Shown: one piece after another, positions 21,659-30,376 of the stretch
Layout: the number at the start of each line of letters is the position of its first letter
Position numbering within the stretch: position 1 is the stretch's first letter
Source: Dysgonamonadaceae bacterium
GTDB lineage: Bacteria; Bacteroidota; Bacteroidia; Bacteroidales; Azobacteroidaceae
DNA length: 36,043 nucleotides
NCBI GenBank assembly: GCA_031272075.1
Contig: JAISUK010000018.1
Location: 1-36,043 of the forward strand
Direction of reading: 5' to 3'
Made by a program: the position numbers and the translations under genes
The notes under the pieces: generated by a model
The model's database searches: none
What the model was told of the DNA's origin: nothing
Seen by the model: only the letters and a program-made list of their open reading frames with translations

Positions 21659-23701
21659 ATGTTGAAAAAAATATTGACCACCCTGTTGACTTATTCATGC
21701 GGCGTCTGGCTGTTTGCAAATTGTCAAGAGAAGGAAATAGACCAACTGACTCCGTCTGCGGAGGAAAACGGGGAAACTGTCGAAGCATACAATACCGTAT
21801 TTGTCGTATTTAAAACGCATCTGGACGTTGGATTCACCGATTTGAGTTCGAAAGTCGAAGAGCAATACTTGAAAAACGACATCCCGGCGGCATTGAAGAC
21901 CATCGAGGAAATGCGTAAAAAATATGACGGCAGGGATCGCTATATATGGACTACAGGAACTTGGATTTTATCGGAATACCTGGACAAAGCGAGCCCCACC
22001 GACAAGTTAAAGCTCGAAAAAGCGATTGCCGACGGCGATATCGTTTGGCATGCCCTCCCCTATACAATCGAATCGGAAACCGCCAGCCTCGAACTGTTTG
22101 AAGGGATGCTCCGGAATGCACAAAAGTTAGACGAAAAATACGGTAAAAAAACACTTGCAGCAAATATGTCGGACGTGCCGGGGCATACGCGAAGTATTGT
22201 TTCTCCGCTGCACAAGTTCGGCATATCGCTGCTGCATATCGGGATGAATCGATCCGTGAATATTCCACAAATCCCTGTTTCGCAGGATTATCCGGATATC
22301 TGTCGCTGGCAACATCCCGACGGGAGCAGTATTTTGTTTTTACAGAAAAAGGCCTACGGACACGATATCCTTCTCCCCGGTGGAAATGTACTGTCGATGA
22401 ATGTCAAAGGAGATAACAACGGGCCTCATACGCTTGCTCAGGTGGAGCGGATTTTCGCCGATCTGCGAAAAACGTATCCCGACAAAAAGGTGATTGCGTC
22501 GAACTTGAATGATGTCGCTCGGTTATTGAAACGCTATGAGGATCTATTTCCTGTATTGACAGGAGAAATTGGAGATACCTGGATTCACGGAATGGGCAGC
22601 GCTCCCGATCGGGCGGCCAAAGTAAGAGCCCTATCGCGATTATATCGACAGTGGGTGGAGCACGAACAATTGCGCCCCGACAGCGAAGAAGCCATTCGTT
22701 TTGCGATACGTCTGGGTTTGATCGCCGAGCATACATGGGGCGCTGATTGCGGGAAGTATCTACAAAATGAAACACCCGATAAATACAATGTCGAAGGGTT
22801 TCGTGAAAGCCGTCTTCTTCCCGAATTTGTTTTTATGGAAACTTCCTGGGCAGAAATTGACGAATATATACCTCAAGCGGTGGCATTGCTTCCTGCCAAT
22901 CTGCGACAAGAGGCGTTGGATGCTATTGCCGATGCGGCGTTCATCCCGGAATATCTTCCTGCAAATCATCAATTCACAGAAAATGTCCTTCCGGATGGAT
23001 CGTTGGATCTTTTCCCCGGAAATAATCCTGGAATATTGGGGCTGTTCACATTGCAAACATTCAATTTTGCTGATTTTCGAAATTGGACTTTGACGATGAT
23101 GGCTTCCACCGGAGCAAAGGGCGGAATGAATGGAAGTCAAGCAGTTAGTGCATCAGTGCATCCGGAAGTAAAAGCAATCCGAAACGATACGACGAATGGA
23201 AATGTTCGGAGATTTACCTGTGAGCTTATCCTGAAGGATACATCGATCGACCGTCGGCTTTATCCTGAAAAATTATTCGCCGATTATACGATTGAGCCCG
23301 ATAAAAGGACTATCAATCTGGATTTTACGATGATAAACAAACCTGCAAACCGGATGGCTGAAGCGTATTGGTTGAGTTTTGTGCCGGAGGAGATTGTCCA
23401 AATCGTGGCGGAAAAAATGGGAAGCCGCGTCGATGTGTGTGAAGTGATCGAAGGAGGTAATGCCCGAACGATGTCTATCGATCGTTATATTGATATCGTA
23501 ACCGACAAAGGGACTTTCCGCATTACCAGTTATGATGTTGGAATGACATTGATCGGCGATCGCAAAGATATGAGCTATAAAATCGCTCCGGACCTGAGCA
23601 AAGGGATTCATTTCTGCCTTTTCAATAATCTCTGGGGAGTGAACTATACCATGTGGTGGGAAGGAAGCCAACGATTCCGATTTAAAATAGAATTACTGTA
23701 A
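21659..23701 (+). CDS. DUF5054 family protein, GH38-like, probable lipoprotein (paralogue B)
   Basis: A 680-residue paralogue of the protein at 14320. The N-terminal signal ends at FANC (C22), followed by QEKEID; an acidic stretch after a lipid-modified Cys is a feature of surface-exported Bacteroidetes lipoproteins. The putative metal motifs match paralogue A: H54 and D56 in KTHLDVGFT, the nucleophile-like Asp in MSDVPGHT, GDTWIHG and AEHTWG. It is 19 bases behind SusD and closes the third transcription unit before the hairpin terminator. A surface copy with SusCD and a soluble periplasmic copy upstream suggest stepwise attack on the same glycan at two locations. The sugar specificity cannot be inferred from motifs alone. 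Confidence 0.78.
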   Translation: MLKKILTTLLTYSCGVWLFANCQEKEIDQLTPSAEENGETVEAYNTVFVVFKTHLDVGFTDLSSKVEEQYLKNDIPAALKTIEEMRKKYDGRDRYIWTTGTWILSEYLDKASPTDKLKLEKAIADGDIVWHALPYTIESETASLELFEGMLRNAQKLDEKYGKKTLAANMSDVPGHTRSIVSPLHKFGISLLHIGMNRSVNIPQIPVSQDYPDICRWQHPDGSSILFLQKKAYGHDILLPGGNVLSMNVKGDNNGPHTLAQVERIFADLRKTYPDKKVIASNLNDVARLLKRYEDLFPVLTGEIGDTWIHGMGSAPDRAAKVRALSRLYRQWVEHEQLRPDSEEAIRFAIRLGLIAEHTWGADCGKYLQNETPDKYNVEGFRESRLLPEFVFMETSWAEIDEYIPQAVALLPANLRQEALDAIADAAFIPEYLPANHQFTENVLPDGSLDLFPGNNPGILGLFTLQTFNFADFRNWTLTMMASTGAKGGMNGSQAVSASVHPEVKAIRNDTTNGNVRRFTCELILKDTSIDRRLYPEKLFADYTIEPDKRTINLDFTMINKPANRMAEAYWLSFVPEEIVQIVAEKMGSRVDVCEVIEGGNARTMSIDRYIDIVTDKGTFRITSYDVGMTLIGDRKDMSYKIAPDLSKGIHFCLFNNLWGVNYTMWWEGSQRFRFKIELL

Positions 23702-23731
23702 TCCTCGACAAGCCATATTTTTCTATAAATT

Positions 23732-23752
23732 AACATATTTTATATGTTTTTT
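23732..23752 (+). terminator. hairpin plus U-tract ending the PUL operon
   Basis: AACATAT, a TTT loop and ATATGTT form a seven-base-pair perfect stem, followed by TTTT. It lies 30 bases past the stop of the last PUL gene. The stem is A/T only, so strength is uncertain, but the layout is that of an intrinsic terminator and its location fits. Confidence 0.5.
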
Positions 23753-23829
23753 CACGATTAATCAAAACAAAATCAGGATATTAATCGTTACTAAATTAAT
23801 TAGTTTATATAATAAAAAATTTTATTATT

Positions 23830-24159
23830 ATGGGAAAATTTGTAATTAACAAAAGAAAAAACGGAGAATTTCAGTTTAATCTGAAGGCGGGAAATGGTCA
23901 AGTAATCCTCACCAGTGAAGGATACACCACAAAACCTGCATGTATCAACGGGGCTGAATCGGTGAAAAAAAACGCACAGGCCGATGCGAGATTCGATCGG
24001 TTGACTTCTAAAAACGGCAAGTTCTATTTCAACCTGAAATCGACCAACGGACAGATCATCGGCACAAGCGAGATGTATGAATCCGAAGCTTCACGGGAAA
24101 AAGGAATCGAATCCGTGAAGAAAAATGCCCCCGAGGCGGAAATCGTAGAAGATCTTTGA
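23830..24159 (+). CDS. YegP-like protein with two DUF1508 repeats
   Basis: The 109-residue protein consists of two copies of the DUF1508 repeat: residues 1-50 (GKFVINKRKNGEFQFNLKAG...) and 53-105 (RLTSKNGKFYFNLKSTNG...), each ending in GxESVKKNA. The E. coli member is YegP; the function is unknown, and the fold is a small alpha/beta sandwich dimer with no predicted export signal. It lies between the PUL terminator and the convergent DUF4270 gene and is probably a single-gene unit. The upstream 128 bases are very A/T-rich with no clear TAnnTTTG box. I see no sign that it belongs to the sugar pathway. Confidence 0.9.
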   Translation: MGKFVINKRKNGEFQFNLKAGNGQVILTSEGYTTKPACINGAESVKKNAQADARFDRLTSKNGKFYFNLKSTNGQIIGTSEMYESEASREKGIESVKKNAPEAEIVEDL

Positions 24160-24173
24160 CGGGATTCCGCGGA

Positions 24174-25580
24174 TCAAGGCGTTAATTGATCGAGGTTCAT
24201 GTCGGTCGCCACAATATACAACTTGAGGTGATCGGCATCTTTTCTCAAACTCACTGCCGACGGTTCCAGGAAATGGGAGGTCGAATAATCGATATAGCCG
24301 TACGACGATGAATAATAAGTATTGACGACGACAGGAATCACCAATAGTTCAAGATTTTTATTCGGCGCCTGATCCATGGCGTCCTGAACGATGTTTGCTA
24401 TATTATTGAAATTATAGGTATAATTGGAAGAAGTAAATGTCGTCGTATACGAAGTTCTGCTATCGGCAACCGATTGGTTTTCGAAGAAGGTGGTTACCGA
24501 ATCTGCGTTGACCAACAGCATTTTCTTGTATCTGCCCTCTGCATCGGTGTTGCCATTTCCCGGGAACGGGAAAGAAAATTCGTACGCATTGTCTGCAGGC
24601 GGATATACCGAAAGGGAAAACTTGGCGTTGGTAAATTTCTTATCGGACATCTTTTTGATGATTTCCGGGATCGGAACGATTATTTTTGTAAAGATGGCCG
24701 CCGGTGTTTTGATATGCGTCTTTTGAGCATCGGTCAGCAATAATTGGTTGTCCAGCGCACTCTGATAGTCGTTGAGTTGAATGACTTCTTTTGTGACGTT
24801 GAACACGGCGCTGTCTTTGCCGACATAAATGCTGTCGTTCCCATCCACATCCGTTCCTGTGATCAGTCGGTTGTAGTAGACATCGATGTAAGTTGATCCG
24901 ACACTGATGATATTTCCGGTGCCGTAAGTTGTCTTCACGTAGAGGCCAGGGAAGAAGTCGATGAAGTTTTCCAAGGAACTGAATGCGTTTGAGCCGGGTT
25001 TCCTCCACTCGTCGTAAAACTTCTGGCCGATTTCGTCAGAGAGCCTGATGCCGATTGTTTTGATAAATCCGCTGCTCAGATAGAGAGAGTCCGAGATATT
25101 CATATCTCGGATTGTATATCCTTGTCGCCCGTAAACGGTATTCATATCGCAATAATCGGCGGGATTCTGATTGGTATAATAATTTTTCCCCAGCGCTTTG
25201 ACGACAGGATAAACGCTGGCTTCCATCGGGACGAGCGAGTCGCCCAAGAAACTCTGGTAGTAGATGGAAAGTTTGATTGAATCGACTTTATGATCTATCG
25301 CCGAGTCTCGGAAAGCGACGGCCGGATAAAATTGGCAGATGTAGCCGGACTTGAAATTGCCGTAAGAAGGCTCATAGATTTCCCCGAGCAGTCCATAAAC
25401 GGTCTTGGCGTAAATAGAATCCAATTTGATGGTCGTCGCGTCGAGCGTAATCGTATCCGCGTAGACATTCACTTTGTCTTGGTCGGGCAACATGCCCATA
25501 CCGACGGTTGTCGCATCCTGCTCGCATGAATAACAGACAACTCCCAGACAAAAACTTAACAAGATTAATTTCCAATTCAT
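24174..25580 (-). CDS. DUF4270 family lipoprotein
   Basis: A 468-residue exported protein with a lipoprotein signal (MNWKLILLSFCLGVVCYSC, Cys19) followed by EQDATTVGMGMLPDQDKV, typical of DUF4270 (PF14092). The function is unknown. The body is rich in beta-strand and in short Ser/Thr/Tyr-containing segments, without obvious catalytic motifs. It starts eight bases after the stop of the glycogen-synthase-like gene, so the two are one operon on the minus strand. This pairing recurs in Bacteroidetes in my memory and suggests a cell-surface or envelope role rather than glycogen storage. It converges with the yegP-like gene, leaving a 14-base gap. Confidence 0.85.
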   Translation of the reverse strand: MNWKLILLSFCLGVVCYSCEQDATTVGMGMLPDQDKVNVYADTITLDATTIKLDSIYAKTVYGLLGEIYEPSYGNFKSGYICQFYPAVAFRDSAIDHKVDSIKLSIYYQSFLGDSLVPMEASVYPVVKALGKNYYTNQNPADYCDMNTVYGRQGYTIRDMNISDSLYLSSGFIKTIGIRLSDEIGQKFYDEWRKPGSNAFSSLENFIDFFPGLYVKTTYGTGNIISVGSTYIDVYYNRLITGTDVDGNDSIYVGKDSAVFNVTKEVIQLNDYQSALDNQLLLTDAQKTHIKTPAAIFTKIIVPIPEIIKKMSDKKFTNAKFSLSVYPPADNAYEFSFPFPGNGNTDAEGRYKKMLLVNADSVTTFFENQSVADSRTSYTTTFTSSNYTYNFNNIANIVQDAMDQAPNKNLELLVIPVVVNTYYSSSYGYIDYSTSHFLEPSAVSLRKDADHLKLYIVATDMNLDQLTP

Positions 25581-25588
25581 AGATGTAA

Positions 25589-26404
25589 TTATTTTGTAAG
25601 AAGCAAATCATAAAGTTTGTTGTACTCGTCGACATAATCGTCAGGCGACTGATAGGGAAGAAAACGTGTATTTTCTTTATTTATTGCATATTCTAACAGA
25701 TTATTATTGATGGTAGGGCTGGCTTGAATCACGCCGTCCGAAAAATCGATAGCGAGTTTGCACAGCGACTCGAAATTGGGGCATTCCTTAATCAGCTTGA
25801 GATCATTGTTGGTCACGCCGTCAATCTTGAGTTTCTTCGCAAAAGAATCGCGAAAAGGCACTTTGAAGTCATCTTGATAGATTGAATAGACTACTTTGGC
25901 ATGTTTAAAACAAGGATCGGATTTATAATGTTTTTTAATATATAGCGGCGCTAAAGCGGTAACCCATCCGTGGCAATGAATCAAATCCGGCACCCAGCGC
26001 AATTTTTTTATGGTTTCCATGACTCCACGCACATAAAAAATGCACCGTTCATCATTGTCTTCAAATTCCAAGCCATTGTCATCCTTAGTCGTATACTTGC
26101 GTTGGAAAAAATCGTCGTTGTCGATAAAATAGACTTGCATACGAGCGGATTGGATGGAAGCGACTTTGATGATTAGCGGATGGTCGGTATCGTTGATGAT
26201 CAGATTCATCCCCGAAAGCCGGATCACTTCATGCAACTGGTTCCTTCTTTCATTGATATTTCCAAATTTTGGTACAAACGTACGGATTTCTTTTCCTTTA
26301 TCCTGAATACCTTGCGGTAAATAACGGCCAATAATGGAGATTTCCGACTCCGGTAGATACGGCGTTACTTCTGAAGTGATAAACAGTATTCTTTTTGCAT
26401 CCAT
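25589..26404 (-). CDS. glycogen/starch synthase-like protein, N-terminal GT5 domain only
   Basis: A 271-residue protein matching only the N-terminal Rossmann half of GlgA (GT5). It starts RILFITSEVTPYLPESE (in place of the usual K-x-G-G-L-A-D loop) and contains the PDLIHCHGWVTAL block (about 138-150). Full GlgA has about 480 residues, so the C-terminal ADP-glucose-binding half is missing. The K-x-G-G motif that binds ADP-glucose in true enzymes is also absent. The short form is found as a stand-alone gene in Bacteroidetes, so this is not a fresh truncation. It may be a non-catalytic or regulatory homologue. It is divergent from panC, with its -7 box at 26427-26434. Confidence 0.82.
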   Translation of the reverse strand: MDAKRILFITSEVTPYLPESEISIIGRYLPQGIQDKGKEIRTFVPKFGNINERRNQLHEVIRLSGMNLIINDTDHPLIIKVASIQSARMQVYFIDNDDFFQRKYTTKDDNGLEFEDNDERCIFYVRGVMETIKKLRWVPDLIHCHGWVTALAPLYIKKHYKSDPCFKHAKVVYSIYQDDFKVPFRDSFAKKLKIDGVTNNDLKLIKECPNFESLCKLAIDFSDGVIQASPTINNNLLEYAINKENTRFLPYQSPDDYVDEYNKLYDLLLTK

Positions 26405-26426
26405 TGCCTCAACTTAAATTGAGGTA

Positions 26427-26434
26427 CAAAGATA
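26427..26434 (-). promoter_or_regulatory. -7 promoter box of the glgA-like/DUF4270 operon
   Basis: The minus strand reads TATCTTTG, an exact TAnnTTTG, 22 bases upstream of the ATG at 26404. A TTTTG lies 22 bases farther (at 26460-26457), acceptable for a Bacteroidetes -33 element. Predicted from consensus and spacing. Confidence 0.55.
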
Positions 26435-26510
26435 GTAAAAAAAAAATCATAAAAATCAAAATATTTCGCTAATTACACTCATAATTAGTTAAGATTCGTA
26501 TGAAAATATG

Positions 26511-26518
26511 TAGTTTTG
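26511..26518 (+). promoter_or_regulatory. -7 promoter box of panC
   Basis: TAGTTTTG fits TAnnTTTG and lies about 97 bases before the GTG start of panC, implying a leader of about 90 bases. No good -33 element is seen in the A/T-rich sequence upstream. Confidence 0.45.
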
Positions 26519-26615
26519 CAGTGAGATTTTAAAAATAAAGGAGTGAAATATCCGGGTAATACCATAATAATATAGAAGCAAAATTGTCGTTGCTTTCTAA
26601 AAACAGGACAACTAC

Positions 26616-27458
26616 GTGAAAATTATAGTTACTATAAAAGATCTTTCGAACCAGTTAAACACAATTCGGGAATCAGGAAAGAGCGTCGGATTCGTGCCGA
26701 CCATGGGAGCGCTTCATAGCGGCCATCTTGCGTTGATCAAACGTTGCGTTGCGGAAAATGACGTTTGTGTCGTCAGCATCTTTGTCAATCCGACCCAATT
26801 CAACGATCAAAACGATCTGTTGAACTACCCCCGCTCATTGCAAGCGGACTGTGAATTGCTGAAAAAGTCGGGCTGCCGACTTGTTTTTGCGCCGGAAGCG
26901 GAAGAAATCTATCCCGAACCGGACACTCGTCAGTTCGATTTCGGGCAGCTGGATCAAGTGATGGAAGGCCGATTCCGTCCGGGACATTTCAACGGTGTCG
27001 CCCAGGTAGTCAGCAAATTATTTGACATAGTTCAACCCGACAGGGCATATTTCGGGGAAAAAGATTTCCAGCAATTGGCGATTATCCGGGAAATGGTCAA
27101 ACAGTTGAATGACACGGTCGAAATCATCCCCTGCCCCATCGTGCGCGAACCGGACGGATTGGCAATGAGTAGCCGCAACGCGCGATTGTCTGCTGCCGAA
27201 CGAGCAGAAGCGCCGGTGATTTACCGGACATTATCCGGCAGCGTGGCGCTGAAGCGCAGTTTGTCGGTTGAGGCCTTGAAACAATGGGTGGCGGATCGGA
27301 TCGATGCGTCGCCGCTTTTGCGGGTAGAATATTTTGAGATTGTAGACGGATTGACATTGCAGCCGATCGAGGAATGGGCGGATTCCGGCTGCCCGGTCGG
27401 ATGTATAGCCGTTTTTTGCGGTGCGATACGGTTAATTGATAATATGAAATATGAATAA
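26616..27458 (+). CDS. panC: pantothenate synthetase
   Basis: PanC joins pantoate and beta-alanine with ATP to make pantothenate (vitamin B5) in the cytoplasm. The 280-residue protein has the complete signature set: [10 protein letters not shown] (28-37, the HxGH-type adenylate site), SIFVNPTQF (54-62), [21 protein letters not shown] and MSSRNARL. The start is GTG, chosen because it precedes the conserved KIIVTI segment with no in-frame ATG near. Its last eight bases overlap the EptA-like gene, implying translational coupling. PanD, which supplies beta-alanine, follows one gene later. Confidence 0.97.
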   Translation: MKIIVTIKDLSNQLNTIRESGKSVGFVPTMGALHSGHLALIKRCVAENDVCVVSIFVNPTQFNDQNDLLNYPRSLQADCELLKKSGCRLVFAPEAEEIYPEPDTRQFDFGQLDQVMEGRFRPGHFNGVAQVVSKLFDIVQPDRAYFGEKDFQQLAIIREMVKQLNDTVEIIPCPIVREPDGLAMSSRNARLSAAERAEAPVIYRTLSGSVALKRSLSVEALKQWVADRIDASPLLRVEYFEIVDGLTLQPIEEWADSGCPVGCIAVFCGAIRLIDNMKYE

Positions 27459-29076
27459 TACGGTGAAAAATTTCTGGGTTGTTTGCTTTATTGCCTTTCT
27501 TGTTCTGTTCAATATACCGGGGTATTCGGTAGCCAGCAACCTAAAACCGCACGATGTCGTGTTGGCATGGGTGGTCAACCTGGCGGCAGTTTTTGCTTTC
27601 GTCGCCATCAGTTCGTTTTTGAAGAAGAAGAGCGGCAGGATATTCCTGGTTGTCCTTTTCTTATTGGCATTTGTGCCGAACTTGATAGTCTTTACCTACT
27701 TATGTATCGCGCGAATACAGATGTCGAACGACATGTTTTGGGTCATCTTCGCCTCCAATCAGTCCGAATCGAACGAATACATCCATCAATTCATATCGCC
27801 TCTGATCTGGGGTGGGCAAATCACCTACCTTGTGGTGTCTACATTCCTCTTATACAAAGCGATTCGTCACTATTCGACGGCGTGGTTTTTCCGTCGCGGC
27901 AAAAAAACTTTCTTGACAGTTTCATTGTTGATACTCGTGAGCATTATTTCATTTCAATACCTGTCGAAAACAATCAGCCTGATAGACTTTTACAAGAGCG
28001 CTGTCCGCTATTGGACGGAAAGTTACCAGATGGAGAAAGAAATGCAGCTGCGAAAAGAAACTCCTTTTGACATCTCCTGTGAATTGAAATCGGATCAGAA
28101 TGTGTTTATCGTCATCATCGGCGAGTCGTTGACGCGCCACCACATGCAGATCTACGGTTATCCGCGCCCAACGACGCCGCTGCTGGAACAACTGAAATCC
28201 GAACTGTTCGTTTATAAAGATGTCATTTCTCCGAACACCCATACGATTGCAGTACTTAAAAGCGCGTTGACTTTTGCCAATTACGAACATCCGGAGTGGT
28301 ATCTGCAGAAACCTTCGGTTGTTGAATTGTTTAATAAAGCCGGTTTTGAATCTTTCTGGATCAGCACGCAGGGAATTATCGGGAAATGGGGCTGTAGTTA
28401 CGGTGTGATAGCCAAAGAATCGGATCATATCTTCGACCTGTCGATCGCGCAACAACCTGACGCCATTGTATTTCCGTGTTTAGACGAGATCCTGAACGAA
28501 AGTGTCACCGGCAACAAGATTATTTTCATACATTTAATGGGCAATCACCATACCTATAAGAGTCGTTATCCGTCTGATTTTAATATTTTTAATCAACAGG
28601 AGTATCCGGTCCCCGATCGGCCGTATTTGAATGAAAAAAGCAAGACGACCATCGACGAATACGACAACTCGGTCTGCTATTCCGATTATGTAATCGGCTC
28701 GATCATAGACAAGATGAAGGCGAAAACCGGACTGTCGTCGTTTGTTTTGTTCTTTTCCGATCACGGGGAAGAAGTCTATGACTTCAGGGACATGTCCGGC
28801 CATGCGATCACCAGTCCTTCCACTTATCAATGTGAGATTCCCTTTATACTTTGGTGTTCTCCTGCATATTTGGAAGATAATCCCGTATTATATCGGGAAA
28901 ATCGCCCGTATTCGATTGAAAATCTCATTTACAGCCTGTCGTCGCTTTCCAAGTTGCATTACGAAGATTATGATCCAAAGTTGAGTATATTCGACAGTAC
29001 GTTTGTCCCTCAAAAGCGAACCGTAGGGAATAAACCTTACGAAGAAATCATCCGGAATACGCAACGGCTATTTTAA
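27451..29076 (+). CDS. lipid A phosphoethanolamine transferase-like (EptA/sulfatase-fold) membrane protein
   Basis: A 541-residue inner-membrane protein. It has about five transmembrane helices in the first 170 residues (about 9-27, 37-56, 64-86, 118-137, 154-170) and then a periplasmic alkaline-phosphatase-like domain. Catalytic features: [17 protein letters not shown] starting at 221, with E225 as metal ligand and T228 as the phosphoethanolamine-accepting Thr, followed by YPRPTTP, and later [11 protein letters not shown]. This family moves phosphoethanolamine from phosphatidylethanolamine onto lipid A or other glycans and can lower polymyxin sensitivity. It overlaps the end of panC and precedes panD, an unusual position, as the two vitamin genes normally touch. 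The acceptor is unknown. Confidence 0.9.
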   Translation: MNNTVKNFWVVCFIAFLVLFNIPGYSVASNLKPHDVVLAWVVNLAAVFAFVAISSFLKKKSGRIFLVVLFLLAFVPNLIVFTYLCIARIQMSNDMFWVIFASNQSESNEYIHQFISPLIWGGQITYLVVSTFLLYKAIRHYSTAWFFRRGKKTFLTVSLLILVSIISFQYLSKTISLIDFYKSAVRYWTESYQMEKEMQLRKETPFDISCELKSDQNVFIVIIGESLTRHHMQIYGYPRPTTPLLEQLKSELFVYKDVISPNTHTIAVLKSALTFANYEHPEWYLQKPSVVELFNKAGFESFWISTQGIIGKWGCSYGVIAKESDHIFDLSIAQQPDAIVFPCLDEILNESVTGNKIIFIHLMGNHHTYKSRYPSDFNIFNQQEYPVPDRPYLNEKSKTTIDEYDNSVCYSDYVIGSIIDKMKAKTGLSSFVLFFSDHGEEVYDFRDMSGHAITSPSTYQCEIPFILWCSPAYLEDNPVLYRENRPYSIENLIYSLSSLSKLHYEDYDPKLSIFDSTFVPQKRTVGNKPYEEIIRNTQRLF

Positions 29077-29086
29077 TAAAAATAAT

Positions 29087-29094
29087 TACCTTTG
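29087..29094 (+). promoter_or_regulatory. -7 promoter box of panD
   Basis: TACCTTTG is an exact consensus -7 box, 23 bases before the panD ATG. It gives panD a promoter separate from panC and eptA-like, as expected if the middle gene was inserted or if dose control differs. The same octamer sits before the lacI-type gene (1008) and efp. Confidence 0.5.
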
Positions 29095-29117
29095 CGGCGG
29101 AATGAAATTCATACAGC

Positions 29118-29468
29118 ATGTTTATTGAAGTTATCAAATCCAAATTACACCGAGTCACTGTAACAGAGGCTAATCTGAATTACATCGGCAGTGTGACGAT
29201 TGATGAAAATCTCATGGATGCCGCCAATTTGGTGGAGGGAGAGAAGGTACAGATTGTCAACAACAACAATGGAGAGCGGTTTGAAACCTATGTTATTAAA
29301 GGAGTTAGAGATTCCGGCATGATTTGTCTGAACGGCGCAGCTGCCCGCAAAGTGCTCCCCGGCGATATCGTTATCATCATGGCTTACGCATGGATGCCGC
29401 TTGAAGAAGCGAAGCAGTTCAAACCGGCCATTATTTTTCCGGACACTGCGACAAATAAAATTGTATAG
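29118..29468 (+). CDS. panD: aspartate 1-decarboxylase (pyruvoyl enzyme)
   Basis: PanD converts aspartate to beta-alanine for pantothenate and coenzyme A. The 116-residue pro-enzyme has the self-cleavage site G24-S25 in NYIGSVTID, which makes the pyruvoyl group, plus the conserved K9 (SKLHRVTVT), the [10 protein letters not shown] block (about 53-62) and [16 protein letters not shown]. Length and motifs are standard. Three bases separate it from the DUF2156 gene, so the following genes may be co-transcribed. Confidence 0.97.
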   Translation: MFIEVIKSKLHRVTVTEANLNYIGSVTIDENLMDAANLVEGEKVQIVNNNNGERFETYVIKGVRDSGMICLNGAAARKVLPGDIVIIMAYAWMPLEEAKQFKPAIIFPDTATNKIV

Positions 29469-29470
29469 TC

Positions 29471-30376
29471 ATGATTCATTTTCAGTCCATTACACTAGCA
29501 GATAAGCTTAAATTAAACCATTTCCTCGCTATGAGTACGTTTCGGAATTGCGATTTTTCTTTTTCCAATATCTACTGTTGGCTGCCCAATTACCAGACGA
29601 CGTATGCGATAGAATCGGAATTTCTCTTTTTCCGTTTTTATGCCGGAGGGAAAAAGTCCGGTTACATGTATCCCTTGGGTCGGGGCGATTTAACAAATGC
29701 CATCGAAATGCTGCTAGCCGATTCGGAAGAACGACAAGAGCCTTTTCGGATGTTTGCATTGAGCAGAGAGATGTATCAGAATATTGAGGCCTGTTTCCCG
29801 GGTAAGTTTGAATATCACGCCAGCCGTTCATGGTATGAATACATTTATCATACGGAAGACCTGATTCAGCTCAAAGGGAGAAAATACCAGCCGAAGCGGA
29901 ATCATATCAATAAATTCAAACGCACCTATCGGTATGAATATGTGCCGATTACGACACAAATCATTCCCGAATGTCTGGAGCTTTACACAAAATGGTATCA
30001 AGAAAACGGCGGCTGCCTTGGCAACCGTTCTCTCATCGACGAACGGGTGTCGGTGGAACGAGCGTTTGCAAATTTTGAACAATTGGGACTAATCGGCGGC
30101 GCGTTGCGTGTAGACGGCATCATTGTGGCATATTCTTACGGGCAACCGCTTTCGCAAGACACTTTCGGAGTGCATGCCGAAAAGTCGCTCTACGAGATTG
30201 ACGGAGGGTTCAGTATGATCAATCAGCAATTTGCCGAACATGTTTGTCGCGGTTACAGATATATGAATCGAGAAGAAGATTTGGGACTTGAGTCGCTTCG
30301 GCAGGCAAAAATGTCATATCATCCGGCCATTTTACTGGAAAAAGGATTTATCACATCAAATGATCCAATACGCTGA
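29471..30376 (+). CDS. DUF2156 family protein (acyltransferase-like, PG lysyltransferase C-terminal type)
   Basis: A 301-residue cytoplasmic protein resembling the DUF2156 GNAT-like domain seen at the C-terminus of MprF-type phosphatidylglycerol lysyltransferases. Motifs visible include FRNCDFSFSNIYCW at about 25-38, KGRKYQPKRNHINKF (about 134-148), YSYGQPL and the terminal MNREEDLGLESLRQAK followed by SYHP. No transmembrane helices are present. The gene overlaps the next (GNAT) gene by 17 bases and follows panD at once. A role in aminoacyl or acyl transfer is possible, but no substrate can be named. Confidence 0.85.
   Translation: MIHFQSITLADKLKLNHFLAMSTFRNCDFSFSNIYCWLPNYQTTYAIESEFLFFRFYAGGKKSGYMYPLGRGDLTNAIEMLLADSEERQEPFRMFALSREMYQNIEACFPGKFEYHASRSWYEYIYHTEDLIQLKGRKYQPKRNHINKFKRTYRYEYVPITTQIIPECLELYTKWYQENGGCLGNRSLIDERVSVERAFANFEQLGLIGGALRVDGIIVAYSYGQPLSQDTFGVHAEKSLYEIDGGFSMINQQFAEHVCRGYRYMNREEDLGLESLRQAKMSYHPAILLEKGFITSNDPIR

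Noticed and set aside
24155..24180. Terminator hairpin between the yegP-like gene and DUF4270
   Set aside because: There is a weak CTTTGA/TCAAGG pairing with an inner TCCGCGGA palindrome, but no U-tract on either strand and it overlaps coding ends.
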